DNA of 64,000 nt from Amycolatopsis methanolica 239. GTDB taxonomy: Bacteria > Actinomycetota > Actinomycetes > Mycobacteriales > Pseudonocardiaceae. Every line of letters starts with the position of its first letter. Within the stretch, counting starts at the first letter, position 1. Of the stretch, positions 9,276 through 18,747 are shown one piece after another. The notes beneath the pieces are model-generated. The model was not told the origin of the DNA and did no database searches. It worked only from the letters and a program-made list of their open reading frames with translations. The position numbers and the translations under genes are program-made. Location of the stretch: NCBI RefSeq assembly GCF_000739085.1, contig NZ_CP009110.1, positions 2,976,001 to 3,040,000 of the forward strand. The letters run 5' to 3'.

Positions 9276-9293
9276 AGGGCTACTATGTGAGAC

Positions 9294-9800
9294 ATGTCCG
9301 AACCGCGATGGCTCAGCGAAGACGAACAGCGTGTGTGGCGCGCGTTCTCGGTCGCCGTCACCATGCTGCGCGGCCACGTGGATTCCCAGCTCCAGCGCGA
9401 CGCCCGCATGCCGCACACCTACTACGAGGTCCTCGTCGTGCTGTCCGAGGCCCCCGGCCGCACGCTGCGGATGAGCGAGCTGGCCGAGAAGTGCCATTCG
9501 TCACGCAGCCGGCTCTCCCACGCGGTCGCCCGCCTGGAGGCCAACGGCTGGGTGCGCCGCGACAGCTGCGGCACCGACAAGCGCGGCTCGTTCGCGAAGC
9601 TGACCGACCGCGGCTTCGCCGCACTCGAAGCCGCAGCTCCCGGGCACGTCGAGGCCGTCCGCGAGGCCCTGTTCGACGCGCTCACCCCGGACCAGGTGCG
9701 GGCGCTGGGGGAGATCTCCGAGGCGATCCGCGACAAGCTCACGCCCCGCTGCGCCGAGGCCGTCGCGGCCGAGGAAGCCCGGCTGGACCGCCTCGCCTGA
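9294..9800 (+). CDS. MarR-family transcriptional regulator
   Basis: A 168-residue winged-helix protein. The recognition region RMSELAEKCHSSRSRLSHAVARLEANGWVRR is followed by a wing with DKRGSFAKLTDRG, the typical MarR DNA-binding core, flanked by helices for dimerisation. It is divergent from the yceI gene, and the 94-bp gap holds two copies of a GGTTGAG-N2-CTCAACC repeat. A related site precedes the nitroreductase at 5333. It probably represses all three genes; the ligand is unknown. Confidence 0.92.
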   Translation: MSEPRWLSEDEQRVWRAFSVAVTMLRGHVDSQLQRDARMPHTYYEVLVVLSEAPGRTLRMSELAEKCHSSRSRLSHAVARLEANGWVRRDSCGTDKRGSFAKLTDRGFAALEAAAPGHVEAVREALFDALTPDQVRALGEISEAIRDKLTPRCAEAVAAEEARLDRLA

Positions 9801-9824
9801 GCGCGCCCGGCGCCTTGGGCGCGC
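9801..9824 (+). terminator. Stem-loop after the marR-type gene
   Basis: gcgcgccc and gggcgcgc form an 8-bp GC stem around an 8-nt loop immediately after the stop. There is no T tract, as is usual for actinobacterial terminators. Confidence 0.55.
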
Positions 9825-9944
9825 CGCGTCACCGGATCGTCGTAGCGGGTGGATAGGCTGCGGTCAGCAAACCGACCCCGCAGCCCCAGGTGGAACGCCG
9901 AGAGCGATGGACATGCCCGCCGATACCGCCACCCCCACGATCTG

Positions 9945-10553
9945 ATGCTGAACATCTTCGCGCGAGCGTCCGTCTCGCGAGCCCTGGACCCGCTCGGCCA
10001 CGCTCTGGTGCGGGCCGGGCTGACCCCGAACGCGATGACCATGATCGGCACGGCCGGCGCGATCGCCTGTGCCCTGGTGTTCTTCCCGAACGGGATGCTG
10101 CTCGCCGGGACGTTCACCGTGTGGGGCTTCGCGATGCTCGACCTGCTCGACGGCGCGATGGCCCGCGCCCGCGGCTACGGCACCCCGTTCGGCGCGACCC
10201 TCGACGCGACCTGCGACCGGCTCGCCGACGGCGCCCTGTTCGCCGGCATCGCGTGGTGGTGCTTCGCGGTCGAGCACAACCTGCGCGCCGCGGCGGCCTG
10301 CCTGATCTGCCTCGTGCTGGCGCAGGTGATCTCCTACATCAAGGCCCGCGCCGAGGCGGAGGGTCTCAAGGCCGACGGCGGACTGGTCGAACGCGCCGAG
10401 CGGCTGATCATCGCGCTCGTCGGCACCGGGCTGGAGGGCCTCGGGGTGCCGTTCGCCGTCGAGGGCACGCTGTGGCTGCTCGCCGCCGGCTCGATCGTCA
10501 CCACGGTCCAGCGGATGCTGGCCGTCGCCGCCTCCGCCAGGGAGGCGGGCTGA
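9945..10553 (+). CDS. pgsA: CDP-alcohol phosphatidyltransferase (phosphatidylinositol phosphate synthase)
   Basis: A 202-residue integral membrane enzyme with the CDP-alcohol phosphotransferase signature DG-x2-AR-x8-G-x3-D-x3-D, seen in LLDGAMARARG and FGATLDATCDRLAD, and several membrane helices. Sequence and position match mycobacterial PgsA1 (Rv2612c), which condenses CDP-diacylglycerol with inositol-1-phosphate, the first step toward phosphatidylinositol and PIMs. The ATG at 9945 gives a protein of the usual length; a GTG at 9849 would add 32 unconserved residues. TGATG overlap with the next gene marks an operon. Confidence 0.93.
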   Translation: MLNIFARASVSRALDPLGHALVRAGLTPNAMTMIGTAGAIACALVFFPNGMLLAGTFTVWGFAMLDLLDGAMARARGYGTPFGATLDATCDRLADGALFAGIAWWCFAVEHNLRAAAACLICLVLAQVISYIKARAEAEGLKADGGLVERAERLIIALVGTGLEGLGVPFAVEGTLWLLAAGSIVTTVQRMLAVAASAREAG

Positions 10554-11467
10554 TGGGCCGGTTCGGCGAGCGGATGGCCGACTTCGGCTACGCGGCCGGC
10601 TGGAACGTGGTGCGCCGCCTGCCGGTGCCGCTGGCGAAGGCCGGTTTCGGGCTGGCCGCGGACTTCGCGGCCTGGCGCAAGGGCGCCGGCGTGCGGCAGT
10701 TGCGCCGCAACCTGGCCCGCGTCGTGCCGCAGGCCGACGAGACCGAACTCGACGAGCTGACCCGGCAGGCCGTGCGGTCCTACGCGCGCTACTGGCACGA
10801 GGCGTTCCGGCTGCCCACGATGGACGCGGACGGCATCCGGGCCCGGGTGGACGCGACGATCAGCGGCGTGGAGAACCTCGACGCCGCGCTCACCGAGGGC
10901 AACGGCGCCGTGGTCGCCTTGCCGCACAGCGGGAACTGGGACGTGCCGGGCATCTGGGCGGTCGGCCGGTACGGCCCGTTCACCACGGTCGTCGAACGGC
11001 TCAAGCCGGAGTCGCTGTTCCAGCGGTTCGTCGCCTACCGCGAGTCGCTGGGCTTCGAGATCCTGTCCGCGGACGGCGGCACCGGCTCGTTCCGGTTGCT
11101 GCTGCAGCGGTTGCGGGAGAACCGGGTGGTGTGCCTGATCGCCGACCGCGACCTGTCCGGCAGCGGGGTGCCGGTGTCGTTCTTCGGCGAGAAGACGAGC
11201 ATGCCGGCCGGCCCGGCCCGGCTGGCCGCCAGCACGGGCGCCGCGCTGCTGCCGGTGGGCAGCTGGTTCACCGAGGACGGCTGGGGCATCCGCATCCATC
11301 CGCGCATCCGCGTCGCGCACCGCACCGAGGTGCCCGCGGCCACCCAGGCGCTGGCCGACGTCTTCGCCGGCGACATCGCCGCGCACCCGGCGGACTGGCA
11401 CATGATGCAGAAGCTGTGGGCCGCAGATTTCGAGGAGGCGACCTTTTCGGCGGAGGAAGCGGCGTGA
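10553..11467 (+). CDS. Phosphatidylinositol mannoside acyltransferase (PatA/Rv2611c type)
   Basis: A 304-residue lysophospholipid-acyltransferase-family (LpxL/HtrB-like) protein. The catalytic H-x4-D motif is HSGNWD; TVVERLKPESLFQRF and CLIADRDLSGSGVPV FFGE are further family blocks. In mycobacteria the orthologue acylates the mannose of PIM1/PIM2 on the cytosolic face of the membrane. The ATG overlaps the pgsA stop (TGATG), and the stop overlaps the pimA GTG (GTGA), so the three genes are translationally coupled. Confidence 0.92.
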   Translation: MGRFGERMADFGYAAGWNVVRRLPVPLAKAGFGLAADFAAWRKGAGVRQLRRNLARVVPQADETELDELTRQAVRSYARYWHEAFRLPTMDADGIRARVDATISGVENLDAALTEGNGAVVALPHSGNWDVPGIWAVGRYGPFTTVVERLKPESLFQRFVAYRESLGFEILSADGGTGSFRLLLQRLRENRVVCLIADRDLSGSGVPVSFFGEKTSMPAGPARLAASTGAALLPVGSWFTEDGWGIRIHPRIRVAHRTEVPAATQALADVFAGDIAAHPADWHMMQKLWAADFEEATFSAEEAA

Positions 11468-12603
11468 AGGTCGGGATCGTCTGCCCGTACTCCTTCGACG
11501 TCCCCGGCGGTGTCCAGGGGCACGTCACGGACCTGGCGCGCGCGTTGCGCGACCGCGGGCACGAGGTGTCGGTGCTGGCGCCCGCGGACGACGACGCCGA
11601 CCTTCCCGACTTCGTCCACCCCGCGGGCAAGGCGCTCGGCATCCCGTACAACGGCTCGGTGGCCCGGCTTCAGTTCGGTCCGGTGTCCTACGCGCGGGTG
11701 CGGCGGTGGCTGCGTGAGGGCGGGTTCGACGTGCTGCACCTGCACGAGCCCGCCGCGCCGAGCCTGTCGCTGCTGGCGCTGAAGGTGGCCGACGGCCCGA
11801 TCGTCGCGACGTTCCACACCTCCACGCCGCGGTCCCGGACGCTGTCGGCGTTCCAGCCGGTGCTGCGGCCGTTGCTGGAGAAGATCACCGCGCGCATCGC
11901 GGTGTCCGCGCTGGCGCGGCGGGTGCAGGTCGAGCACGCCGGTGGCGACGCGGTGGAGATCCCGAACGGCGTCGACGTCGAGTTCTTCTCCCGGGCCAAG
12001 CCGCTGGAGGGGTATCCGCGGGCCGGCGGCACGATCGGGTTCGTCGGCCGGTTCACCGAGCCGCGCAAGGGCATGGACGTGCTGCTGGAGGCCGCCCGCC
12101 GCCTGCTGCCGGAGTTCCCGGAGCTGCGGCTGCTCGTGGTGGGGCGCGGCGAGGCCGACGCGCTGCGCCGGATGGCGGGCCCGGAGCTGGCGCCGCACCT
12201 GGAGCTGCTCGGGCAGGTCGACGACGCCACGAAGGCGCGGGCGCTGCGCAGCGTGGACGTCTACTGCGCGCCCAACACCGGCGGCGAGAGCTTCGGGATG
12301 ATCCTGACCGAGGCGATGGCGGCCGGGACGGCGGTGGCGGCGAGCAACCTCGACTCGTTCCGCCGGGTGCTCGACGACGGGCGCGCCGGGGCGCTGTTCA
12401 CGACCGGCGACAGCGCGGCGCTGGCCGGCTGCCTGCGTGATCTGCTCGGCGACCCGGCGCGGCGGACGTCGCTGGCCGCCGCGGCGGGGGAGCGGGTCGC
12501 GATCTACGACTGGCCGGTCGTGGTGACGCAGGTGCTGCGGGTCTACGAGACGGCGATCGCCGCCGACCCGCGGCGGGTCAGTGCGGAGGACGCGCCGCTG
12601 TGA
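11464..12603 (+). CDS. pimA: Phosphatidylinositol alpha-mannosyltransferase
   Basis: A 379-residue GT4 (GT-B fold) glycosyltransferase. The N-terminal domain starts VKVGIVCPYSFDVPGGVQ with the PimA-type GGVQ glycine loop. The C-terminal GDP-mannose site contains GFVGRFTEPRKGMDVLL and the EX7E region ESFGMILTEAMAAG. It transfers mannose from GDP-mannose to the inositol of phosphatidylinositol, the committed step of PIM synthesis, at the inner membrane face. It overlaps both neighbours by 4 bp in the conserved order pgsA-patA-pimA. Confidence 0.95.
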   Translation: MKVGIVCPYSFDVPGGVQGHVTDLARALRDRGHEVSVLAPADDDADLPDFVHPAGKALGIPYNGSVARLQFGPVSYARVRRWLREGGFDVLHLHEPAAPSLSLLALKVADGPIVATFHTSTPRSRTLSAFQPVLRPLLEKITARIAVSALARRVQVEHAGGDAVEIPNGVDVEFFSRAKPLEGYPRAGGTIGFVGRFTEPRKGMDVLLEAARRLLPEFPELRLLVVGRGEADALRRMAGPELAPHLELLGQVDDATKARALRSVDVYCAPNTGGESFGMILTEAMAAGTAVAASNLDSFRRVLDDGRAGALFTTGDSAALAGCLRDLLGDPARRTSLAAAAGERVAIYDWPVVVTQVLRVYETAIAADPRRVSAEDAPL

Positions 12604-13094
12604 ACTGGTTCGTGCTGGTCGTCGCGATCGTCGCGGCGATCGTCGTGCTCGGCGGGTTGTTCCTGGTCGCCACCGCCAACCGGCTGGACCGGCTGCACGT
12701 CCGGCTGGACGCCGGGTGGGCGGCGCTGGACGCGGCGCTGGCGCGGCGGGCGGTGGTGGCGCGCGCGGTGGCGGCCGTCGACGGCGCGGCGCCCGGCCTG
12801 CGTGAGGCGGCGGACATCGCGGAGAAGGCCCCGCGCGCCGAGCGGGAGGTCGCGGAGAACGAGCTGACCCGGCTGCTGGAGTCGGTCGACCGCGCCCGGC
12901 TGCCCGCGTCGCTGGCCGAGGAACTGGCCGACGCCGAGCACCGGGTGGTGATCGCGCGGCGCGTGCACAACGACGCGGTGCGGGACACGCTGGCGCTGCG
13001 ACGGCGGCGGAAGGTGCGGTACTTCAAGCTGGCGGGCACCGCGCGGCAGCCGGAGTACTTCGAGATCGCGGAACCACCGGTGCCGGGCGCTTAG
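12600..13094 (+). CDS. LemA-like membrane-anchored coiled-coil protein
   Basis: A 164-residue protein with one N-terminal transmembrane helix (about residues 3-24). A helical, Ala/Arg/Glu-rich region follows, matching the LemA pattern: RLDAGWAALDAALARR, then ENELTRLL and an IARRVHNDAVRD segment where LemA has YN-x-V, ending in a YFEI tail. The GTG start overlaps the pimA stop (GTGA), so it belongs to the PIM operon. The biochemical role is unknown. Conservation next to pimA suggests a membrane-organising or regulatory role in phospholipid mannosylation, which is inference. Confidence 0.68.
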   Translation: MNWFVLVVAIVAAIVVLGGLFLVATANRLDRLHVRLDAGWAALDAALARRAVVARAVAAVDGAAPGLREAADIAEKAPRAEREVAENELTRLLESVDRARLPASLAEELADAEHRVVIARRVHNDAVRDTLALRRRRKVRYFKLAGTARQPEYFEIAEPPVPGA

Positions 13095-13103
13095 GATCCG
13101 CGT

Positions 13104-13610
13104 ATGGCTACGGAAGACTCGGCGTGCGCGGTGGCGCACGGCGCGGATGATTCGCAGGCGGACACGCGGACGCTGGTCGCGGTGTTCGCCTCGCCGGTCG
13201 CGGAGTTCCTGCTGCGCTACGGCGAGGACCTCGGCTACCGGACGCTGCTGTTCGAACCGGACCCCGCCCGCGCGGTCCCGGGCGTGAAGGTGGCGGCCGA
13301 GTTGCCGGACCTGGACGCTGACACGGACGTCGTGGTGACCGACCACCACCGGCCCGAGCTGGGCGCCGCGCTGCGGGACGTGCTGGCGCGGCCGGTGCGC
13401 TGGGCTGGGGTGATGGGCAACCCGCGGCACGAAGGCCCGCACGTCGAGGCGTTGCGTTCGCTGGGCGTGGCCGAGGCCGACATCGCGCGGGTGCACCGGC
13501 CGATCGGCCTGGACATCGGCTCGCGCCGCCCGGCGGAGATCGCGATCGCGACGCTGGCCGGGCTGATCGCGGATCGCAACGGCCGCCCTGGTGGTTTCTT
13601 CGGCCGCTGA
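13104..13610 (+). CDS. XdhC-like Rossmann-domain protein
   Basis: A 168-residue protein corresponding to the C-terminal Rossmann half of XdhC/CoxI proteins. The hallmark VHRPIGLDIGSRRPAEIA is present, with VVVTDHHRPELG and WAGVMGNPRHEGPHVE before it. Full XdhC proteins help insert the molybdenum cofactor into xanthine-dehydrogenase-type enzymes. The N-terminal XdhC domain with its cysteine is absent and no molybdoenzyme gene is nearby, so the role is uncertain. It lies 9 bp after the LemA-like gene and may be cotranscribed. Confidence 0.75.
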   Translation: MATEDSACAVAHGADDSQADTRTLVAVFASPVAEFLLRYGEDLGYRTLLFEPDPARAVPGVKVAAELPDLDADTDVVVTDHHRPELGAALRDVLARPVRWAGVMGNPRHEGPHVEALRSLGVAEADIARVHRPIGLDIGSRRPAEIAIATLAGLIADRNGRPGGFFGR

Positions 13611-13676
13611 GGCCTCCGGCGGTTCCCTCCGCAGACCGCGTGCGCGGCGCTGGTGGGCGCGGGTGCCGCCTCCGGC

Positions 13677-13985
13677 TCACTCCCGGGCGGCTCGCACCGC
13701 GGCGCCGGCCGCGGCCACATCCAGGTCCACCACCACGAAATCGCCGTCCGGCCGGCCCCGCTCGGACACCGCGAGCCCGATCAGCGCCAGCTCGGCCGCG
13801 CGGTCGCGCAGCACCCACTGCTCCGGCGTCTCCGGCTCCACCGGGCCGGTCTCGTCGCGCTGCCAGGCGGCCACGGCGGCCTCGGCGAGCGCGCGGGGCA
13901 GCCGGACGGTGATCCGGTGCGCACCGATCGCCGTGCCGATCGCCGCCAGCACCGCCGCGTCCTCGTGGTAGCGCTTGCTGGTCAT
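13677..13985 (-). CDS. Hypothetical protein, 102 aa
   Basis: A small acidic Ala-rich protein without signal peptide or transmembrane helix. KRYHEDAAVLAAIGTAIGAHRITVRLPRALAEAAV resembles the start of several uncharacterised actinobacterial proteins, but I cannot name a family. It begins with ATG at 13985 and is read toward the XdhC-like gene. It lies 43 bp after the EF-G-like gene on the same strand, so it may be a distal cistron. Confidence 0.6.
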   Translation of the reverse strand: MTSKRYHEDAAVLAAIGTAIGAHRITVRLPRALAEAAVAAWQRDETGPVEPETPEQWVLRDRAAELALIGLAVSERGRPDGDFVVVDLDVAAAGAAVRAARE

Positions 13986-14028
13986 GCGGCGAGAATAGGC
14001 AACCCACCGCGGCCAGCGCCCGTGAATT

Positions 14029-16152
14029 TCAGGCGTGCGCCGCCACCAGGTTGTCCGGCATCGGGTCGTAGCGCGTGTGCCGCCGGGTGAACGTCGCCGT
14101 GCCGGAGCTCAGCGACCGCAGCTCCGTGGTGTACCGCAGCAGCTCGGTCGCGGGCACCTCGGCGCGGACGATGCTCCGCCCGCCGCTCACCGACTCCGTC
14201 CCCAGCACCCGGCCACGCCGCGAGGACAGGTCGCCGAGCACCGCGCCCAGGTACTCGTCGGGCACCCGGACGTCGACCTCGTCCAGCGGTTCGAGCAGCA
14301 CCACCCGCCCGTTCGCGGCGGCCTCCTTCAGCGCCAGCGCGCCGGCGGTCTGGAACGCCGCGTCCGAGGAATCCACGCTGTGCGCCTTGCCGTCGACGAG
14401 CGTCACGCGCACGTCGACCACCGGGTAGCCGGCCACCAGCCCGCGTTGCAGCTGCGCCCGCACCCCCTTCTCCACACTCGGGATGAACTGGTGCGGCACG
14501 GCCCCGCCGACGATCCGGTCCACGAACTCGAACCCGGCGCCCCGCGGCAGCGGCTCGACCTCGATGTCGCACACCGCGTACTGGCCGTGCCCGCCGGACT
14601 GCTTCACGTGCCGCCCGTGCCCCTTCGCCGGCGCGGCGAAGGTCTCGCGCAGGCTCGTCTTCACCGGCTCGGTGTCCACCTCGGCCCCGCCTGCCCGCAG
14701 CCGGGACAGCACGACGTCCGCGTGCGCCTCGCCCATGCACCACAGGACCAGTTGCGCCGTCTCGGCATTGCGCTCCAGCCGCAGCGTCGGGTCGCCGGCC
14801 ACCAGGCGGGACAGGTTGCGCGCCAGGGCGTCCTCGTCGCTGCGGTTGCGGGCTACGACGGCCACCGGCAAGAGCGGCTCCGGCATCGGCCACGGGCGCA
14901 TCAGCAGCGGGTGCTCGGGGGAGGAGACGGTGTCGCCGGTCTCGGCCGACCCGACCTTCGTCAGCGCGCACAGGTCACCGGCGACGCAGTAGGGCACCTC
15001 GCGCAGGTTCGCGCCCAGCGGCGAGTACAGGTGCGCCACCCGCTCGTCGGTGTCGTGGTCCTCGTGGCCGCGTTCGGCCATGCCGTGCCCGGACACGTGC
15101 ACCGGCCGCTCGGGCCGCAGCGTTCCGGAGAACACCCGGACGAGCGACACCCGCCCGACGTAGGAGTCGACCGCGGTGCGCACCACCTCGGCGGCCAGCG
15201 GCCCGTCCGGGTCGGTGCTCAGCTCGGGGTGCGGGGCGCCCTCGGGCGTGGTGACCGGCGGCAGCTTGTGCTCCAGCGGTGACGGGAAGGCGCGGACGAT
15301 GCCGTCGAGCACCTCGGCCAGCCCCACGCCGGTGGCCGCGCACACCGGGATCACCGGGTGGAAGGACCCGCGGGCCACGGCCGTCTCCAGGTCCGAGACC
15401 AGCGTGTCCTCGCTGATCTCCTCGCCCGCGAGGTAGCGGTCCATCAGGGTTTCGTCCTCGCTCTCGGCGATGATGCCCTCGATCAGCTCGTTGCGCGCCT
15501 CGGTCAGCCGCTCCAGGTCCGCGGGCGACGGTTCGCCGAGGCGCGGCAGGAAGCCGTCCGAGTAGTCGTACAGCCGGCGCGTGATCAGCCCGACCAGGCC
15601 CGGCTCCGGGCCGCTCGCGGGCAGGTACAGCGGCAGCACGCCGGCGCCGAACGCGTCCTGGCACGCGGCGATCTCACCCTCGGGGTCAGCGCGGTGGTGG
15701 TCGAGGCGGGAGACGATCACGGCGCGCGGCATGCCCACCGCGGCGCACTCCTCCCAGATGGCCACCGTCGCCGGGTCGACGCCCTCGGCCGAGCACACCA
15801 CGAACAACGCGGCGTCGGCGGCACGCAGACCGGCCCGCAGCTCGCCCACGAAGTCGGCGTAGCCGGGGGTGTCGATCAGGTTGATCTTGTGCCCGTCGTG
15901 CGTCACCGGCGCGACGGAGAGCCCGACCGAGCGCTGCTGGCGCACGGCCGCCGGGTCGTGGTCGCAGACCGTGGTGCCCTCCACAACGGAACCGGCCCTG
16001 GTCACGGTGCCGGACACCGTGAGCAGGGCCTCGGTGAGGGTGGTCTTGCCGGAGCCGGACGGACCGACCAGGACCACGTTGCGAACCTTGACCGGGTCGT
16101 CTACAGCGACCGCGGCTCCGGCATCGACGGTGCGGGCTTGTTTGTCGGCCAT
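14029..16152 (-). CDS. Elongation factor G-like protein (EF-G2 type)
   Basis: A 707-residue translational GTPase paralogue. The P-loop is GPSGSGKTTL, G3 is DTPGYADF, and the usual NKxD G4 motif is replaced by SRLD. Domains II-V follow, including GGHGQYAVCDIEVEPL of domain IV. The divergent G4 and absence of rpsL/rpsG/tuf nearby mark it as the FusA2-like paralogue rather than the housekeeping translocase; its role is unclear. The ATG at 16152 follows a GGGGAG ribosome-binding site; the frame stays open to 16305, but that N-terminal extension looks non-conserved. Confidence 0.88.
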   Translation of the reverse strand: MADKQARTVDAGAAVAVDDPVKVRNVVLVGPSGSGKTTLTEALLTVSGTVTRAGSVVEGTTVCDHDPAAVRQQRSVGLSVAPVTHDGHKINLIDTPGYADFVGELRAGLRAADAALFVVCSAEGVDPATVAIWEECAAVGMPRAVIVSRLDHHRADPEGEIAACQDAFGAGVLPLYLPASGPEPGLVGLITRRLYDYSDGFLPRLGEPSPADLERLTEARNELIEGIIAESEDETLMDRYLAGEEISEDTLVSDLETAVARGSFHPVIPVCAATGVGLAEVLDGIVRAFPSPLEHKLPPVTTPEGAPHPELSTDPDGPLAAEVVRTAVDSYVGRVSLVRVFSGTLRPERPVHVSGHGMAERGHEDHDTDERVAHLYSPLGANLREVPYCVAGDLCALTKVGSAETGDTVSSPEHPLLMRPWPMPEPLLPVAVVARNRSDEDALARNLSRLVAGDPTLRLERNAETAQLVLWCMGEAHADVVLSRLRAGGAEVDTEPVKTSLRETFAAPAKGHGRHVKQSGGHGQYAVCDIEVEPLPRGAGFEFVDRIVGGAVPHQFIPSVEKGVRAQLQRGLVAGYPVVDVRVTLVDGKAHSVDSSDAAFQTAGALALKEAAANGRVVLLEPLDEVDVRVPDEYLGAVLGDLSSRRGRVLGTESVSGGRSIVRAEVPATELLRYTTELRSLSSGTATFTRRHTRYDPMPDNLVAAHA

Positions 16153-16360
16153 GACGGGCTCCCCGGGGACGACGCTGTCGAAAGGTGTGTCCTCGATCAC
16201 ACACCCGGCGAGCATGGTCCGGCAACCCCGCGCGGACAGGTTGTGCCCGCGGGGCGAAAGTGGACTGCTGAAATCGCGGCGAACTGGCCTGGGGGAGCGG
16301 TCCACCGGAACCTAGACTGGACACCGAACCCCCTCTGTGTTTCGTGAAAGGCGTTCTGTC

Positions 16361-17275
16361 GTGTCCGAAGTTCAGTCCAGCAGTTCCGCCACGCCCGAAA
16401 CGGGCACCGCGCGCGTCAAGCGCGGCATGGCCGAGATGCTCAAGGGCGGCGTGATCATGGACGTCGTCACCCCCGAGCAGGCCAAGATCGCCGAGGATGC
16501 CGGCGCGGTGGCCGTGATGGCGCTCGAGCGCGTGCCCGCCGACATCCGCGCGCAGGGCGGGGTGGCGCGGATGAGCGACCCGGACCTCATCGAGGGCATC
16601 ATCGACACGGTCTCCATCCCGGTGATGGCCAAGGCGCGGATCGGCCACTTCGTCGAGGCGCAGGTGCTCCAGGCGCTCGGTGTCGACTACATCGACGAGT
16701 CCGAGGTGCTCACCCCCGCCGATTACGCCAACCACATCGACAAGTGGGCCTTCACGGTGCCGTTCGTGTGCGGGGCGACGAACCTGGGCGAGGCCCTGCG
16801 CCGCATCAACGAGGGCGCGGCCATGATCCGCTCCAAGGGCGAGGCGGGCACCGGCGACGTGTCCAACGCGACTACCCACATGCGCAAGATCCGCGCCGAG
16901 ATCCGGCGGCTCACGTCGTTGCCGGAGGACGAGCTGTACGTGGCGGCCAAGGAGCTGCAGGCGCCCTACGAGCTGGTTCGTGAGGTGGCGGAGAAGGGCA
17001 AGCTGCCGGTCGTGCTGTTCACCGCGGGCGGCATCGCGACCCCGGCCGACGCCGCGATGATGATGCAGCTCGGCGCCGAGGGCGTGTTCGTCGGCTCCGG
17101 CATCTTCAAGTCCGGCGACCCCGCCAAGCGCGCCGAGGCGATCGTCAAGGCCACCACGTTCCATGACGACCCGGACGTGATCGCGAAGGTGTCGCGCGGC
17201 CTTGGCGAGGCGATGGTCGGCATCAACGTGGACGACGTGCCGGAGCCGCACCGGCTCGCCGAGCGCGGCTGGTAG
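16361..17275 (+). CDS. pdxS: Pyridoxal 5'-phosphate synthase, lyase subunit
   Basis: A 304-residue (beta/alpha)8 protein that makes pyridoxal 5'-phosphate from ribose-5-phosphate, glyceraldehyde-3-phosphate and PdxT-delivered ammonia. Diagnostic stretches are [34 protein letters not shown] (active-site lysine), [13 protein letters not shown] and [11 protein letters not shown], plus the C-terminal GSGIF phosphate-binding turn. The GTG at 16361 follows a GAAAGG sequence. A TAGACT hexamer about 45 bp upstream could be the -10 element. pdxT follows after a strong stem-loop. Confidence 0.97.
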   Translation: MSEVQSSSSATPETGTARVKRGMAEMLKGGVIMDVVTPEQAKIAEDAGAVAVMALERVPADIRAQGGVARMSDPDLIEGIIDTVSIPVMAKARIGHFVEAQVLQALGVDYIDESEVLTPADYANHIDKWAFTVPFVCGATNLGEALRRINEGAAMIRSKGEAGTGDVSNATTHMRKIRAEIRRLTSLPEDELYVAAKELQAPYELVREVAEKGKLPVVLFTAGGIATPADAAMMMQLGAEGVFVGSGIFKSGDPAKRAEAIVKATTFHDDPDVIAKVSRGLGEAMVGINVDDVPEPHRLAERGW

Positions 17276-17284
17276 TTCTCGGCG

Positions 17285-17318
17285 CGGGGGCCGGTCGCGT
17301 GGGCGCGACCGGCCCCCG
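17285..17318. terminator. Intrinsic terminator or attenuating hairpin between pdxS and pdxT
   Basis: A perfect 15-bp stem (cgggggccggtcgcg / cgcgaccggcccccg) with a 4-nt loop, 10 bp after the pdxS stop and 45 bp before the pdxT start. It probably lowers pdxT expression relative to pdxS or separates their transcripts. Confidence 0.82.
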
Positions 17319-17362
17319 TTGCGCGGTCGTACAGTGGTTTTCGACGTGTTCCAGGAGGTCAG

Positions 17363-17998
17363 GTGTCCGCGGTACCGGTGATCGGCGTTCTCGCGCTGCA
17401 GGGGGACGTGCGGGAGCACGCCGCCATGGTCGAGAGCGCGGGCGGGCGCGCCGTCGCCGTCCGGCGCGAGTCCGAGCTGGCCGCCGTCGACGGGCTCGTC
17501 CTGCCCGGCGGCGAGTCCACCACCATGTCGCGCCTGCTCGAGACGTTCGAGCTGCTCGGCCCGCTCCGCGAGCGGCTGGCCGCGGGACTGCCCGCCTTCG
17601 GCTCGTGCGCGGGCATGATCCTGCTCGCGAAGCAGGCCCTGGACGGCCGTCCCGACCAGCACCAGCTCGGCGCGCTGGACGTGATCGTCCGGCGCAACGC
17701 CTTCGGCCGCCAGGTGGACTCCTTCGAGGAGGACCTGGCCTTCGCGGCGCTCCCCGGCGGCCCCCTGCACGCGGTCTTCATCCGCGCCCCGTGGGTGGAA
17801 AAAGCAGGCGACGGGGTCGAGGTGCTGGCCACGGTGCCCGGCGCCGACGGCACCGGCGCTAGGATCGTCGCGGTCCGGCAGGGGCCGGTGCTCGCCACGG
17901 CCTTCCACCCGGAGCTGACCGGTGACGATCGGGTCCATCGCCTGTTCGTGGAGATGGTGCGGGACGCGGCGACGACGAGCGAGACGGAGGAGAGATGA
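17363..17998 (+). CDS. pdxT: Pyridoxal 5'-phosphate synthase, glutaminase subunit
   Basis: A 211-residue class I glutamine amidotransferase that hydrolyses glutamine and passes ammonia to PdxS. The oxyanion region is [14 protein letters not shown], the nucleophile lies in [11 protein letters not shown] (C82), and the His/Glu pair is in [13 protein letters not shown]. The GTG at 17363 is preceded by AGGAGG. The stop overlaps the ATG of the yebC gene (ATGA), joining PLP synthesis and the YebC regulator in one transcript. Confidence 0.97.
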   Translation: MSAVPVIGVLALQGDVREHAAMVESAGGRAVAVRRESELAAVDGLVLPGGESTTMSRLLETFELLGPLRERLAAGLPAFGSCAGMILLAKQALDGRPDQHQLGALDVIVRRNAFGRQVDSFEEDLAFAALPGGPLHAVFIRAPWVEKAGDGVEVLATVPGADGTGARIVAVRQGPVLATAFHPELTGDDRVHRLFVEMVRDAATTSETEER

Positions 17999-18747
17999 GC
18001 GGCCACTCCAAGTGGGCCACCACGAAGCACAAGAAGGCCGCCCTCGACGCCAAGCGTGGCAAGCTGTTCGCGAGACTCATCAAGAACATCGAGGTCGCCG
18101 CGCGGACCGGCGGGGGCGATCCCGAGGGCAACCCGACCCTCTACGACGCCATCCAGAAGGCGAAGAAGAACTCGGTCCCGCAGGACAACATCGAGCGCGC
18201 CCGCAAGCGCGGCGCCGGTGAGGAAGCGGGCGGCGCGGACTGGCAGACGATCAACTACGAGGGCTACGGCCCCAACGGCGTCGCCGTGCTGATCGAGTGC
18301 CTGACCGACAACCGCAACCGCGCGGCAGGCGAGGTGCGCACCGCGCTGACCCGCAACGGCGGCTCGCTCGCCGACCCGGGCTCGGTGTCGTACCTGTTCA
18401 ACCGCAAGGGCGTGGTGATCATGCCCAAGAACGACCTGTCCGAGGACGACGTCCTGATGGCCGTCCTCGACGCGGGCGCGGAGGAGGTCAACGACCTCGG
18501 CGACAACTTCGAGATCGTCTCCGAGGCCACCGACCTGGTCAACGTCCGCAAGGCGCTGCAGGACGCCGGATACGACTACGAGTCGGCCGATCCGACGTTC
18601 CTGCCGTCGGTCAGCGTCCCGCTGGACGCCGAGGGCGCCAAGAAGGTCTTCCGGCTGATCGACGCGCTGGAGGACTGCGACGACGTCCAGAACGTGTACG
18701 CCAACTTCGACGTTTCCGACGAGGTGCTCGAAGAGGTCAGCGCGTGA
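17995..18747 (+). CDS. YebC/PmpR-family protein
   Basis: A 250-residue protein beginning [20 protein letters not shown], with the conserved [11 protein letters not shown] and [22 protein letters not shown] blocks of the YebC/TACO1 family. Members are described as transcriptional regulators and, more recently, as ribosome-associated factors that ease translation of proline stretches. Length is normal. The 3' end is partly duplicated just downstream (18752-18815). The 4-bp overlap with pdxT indicates translational coupling. Confidence 0.95.
   Translation: MSGHSKWATTKHKKAALDAKRGKLFARLIKNIEVAARTGGGDPEGNPTLYDAIQKAKKNSVPQDNIERARKRGAGEEAGGADWQTINYEGYGPNGVAVLIECLTDNRNRAAGEVRTALTRNGGSLADPGSVSYLFNRKGVVIMPKNDLSEDDVLMAVLDAGAEEVNDLGDNFEIVSEATDLVNVRKALQDAGYDYESADPTFLPSVSVPLDAEGAKKVFRLIDALEDCDDVQNVYANFDVSDEVLEEVSA

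Noticed and set aside
14029-16305. Housekeeping fusA
   Set aside because: SRLD replaces NKxD in G4 and rpsL, rpsG and tuf are absent, so the EF-G2 paralogue is more likely.
15686-17938. Long minus-strand open frame opposite pdxS/pdxT
   Set aside because: Shadow of strongly recognisable plus-strand genes; its own translation shows no family.
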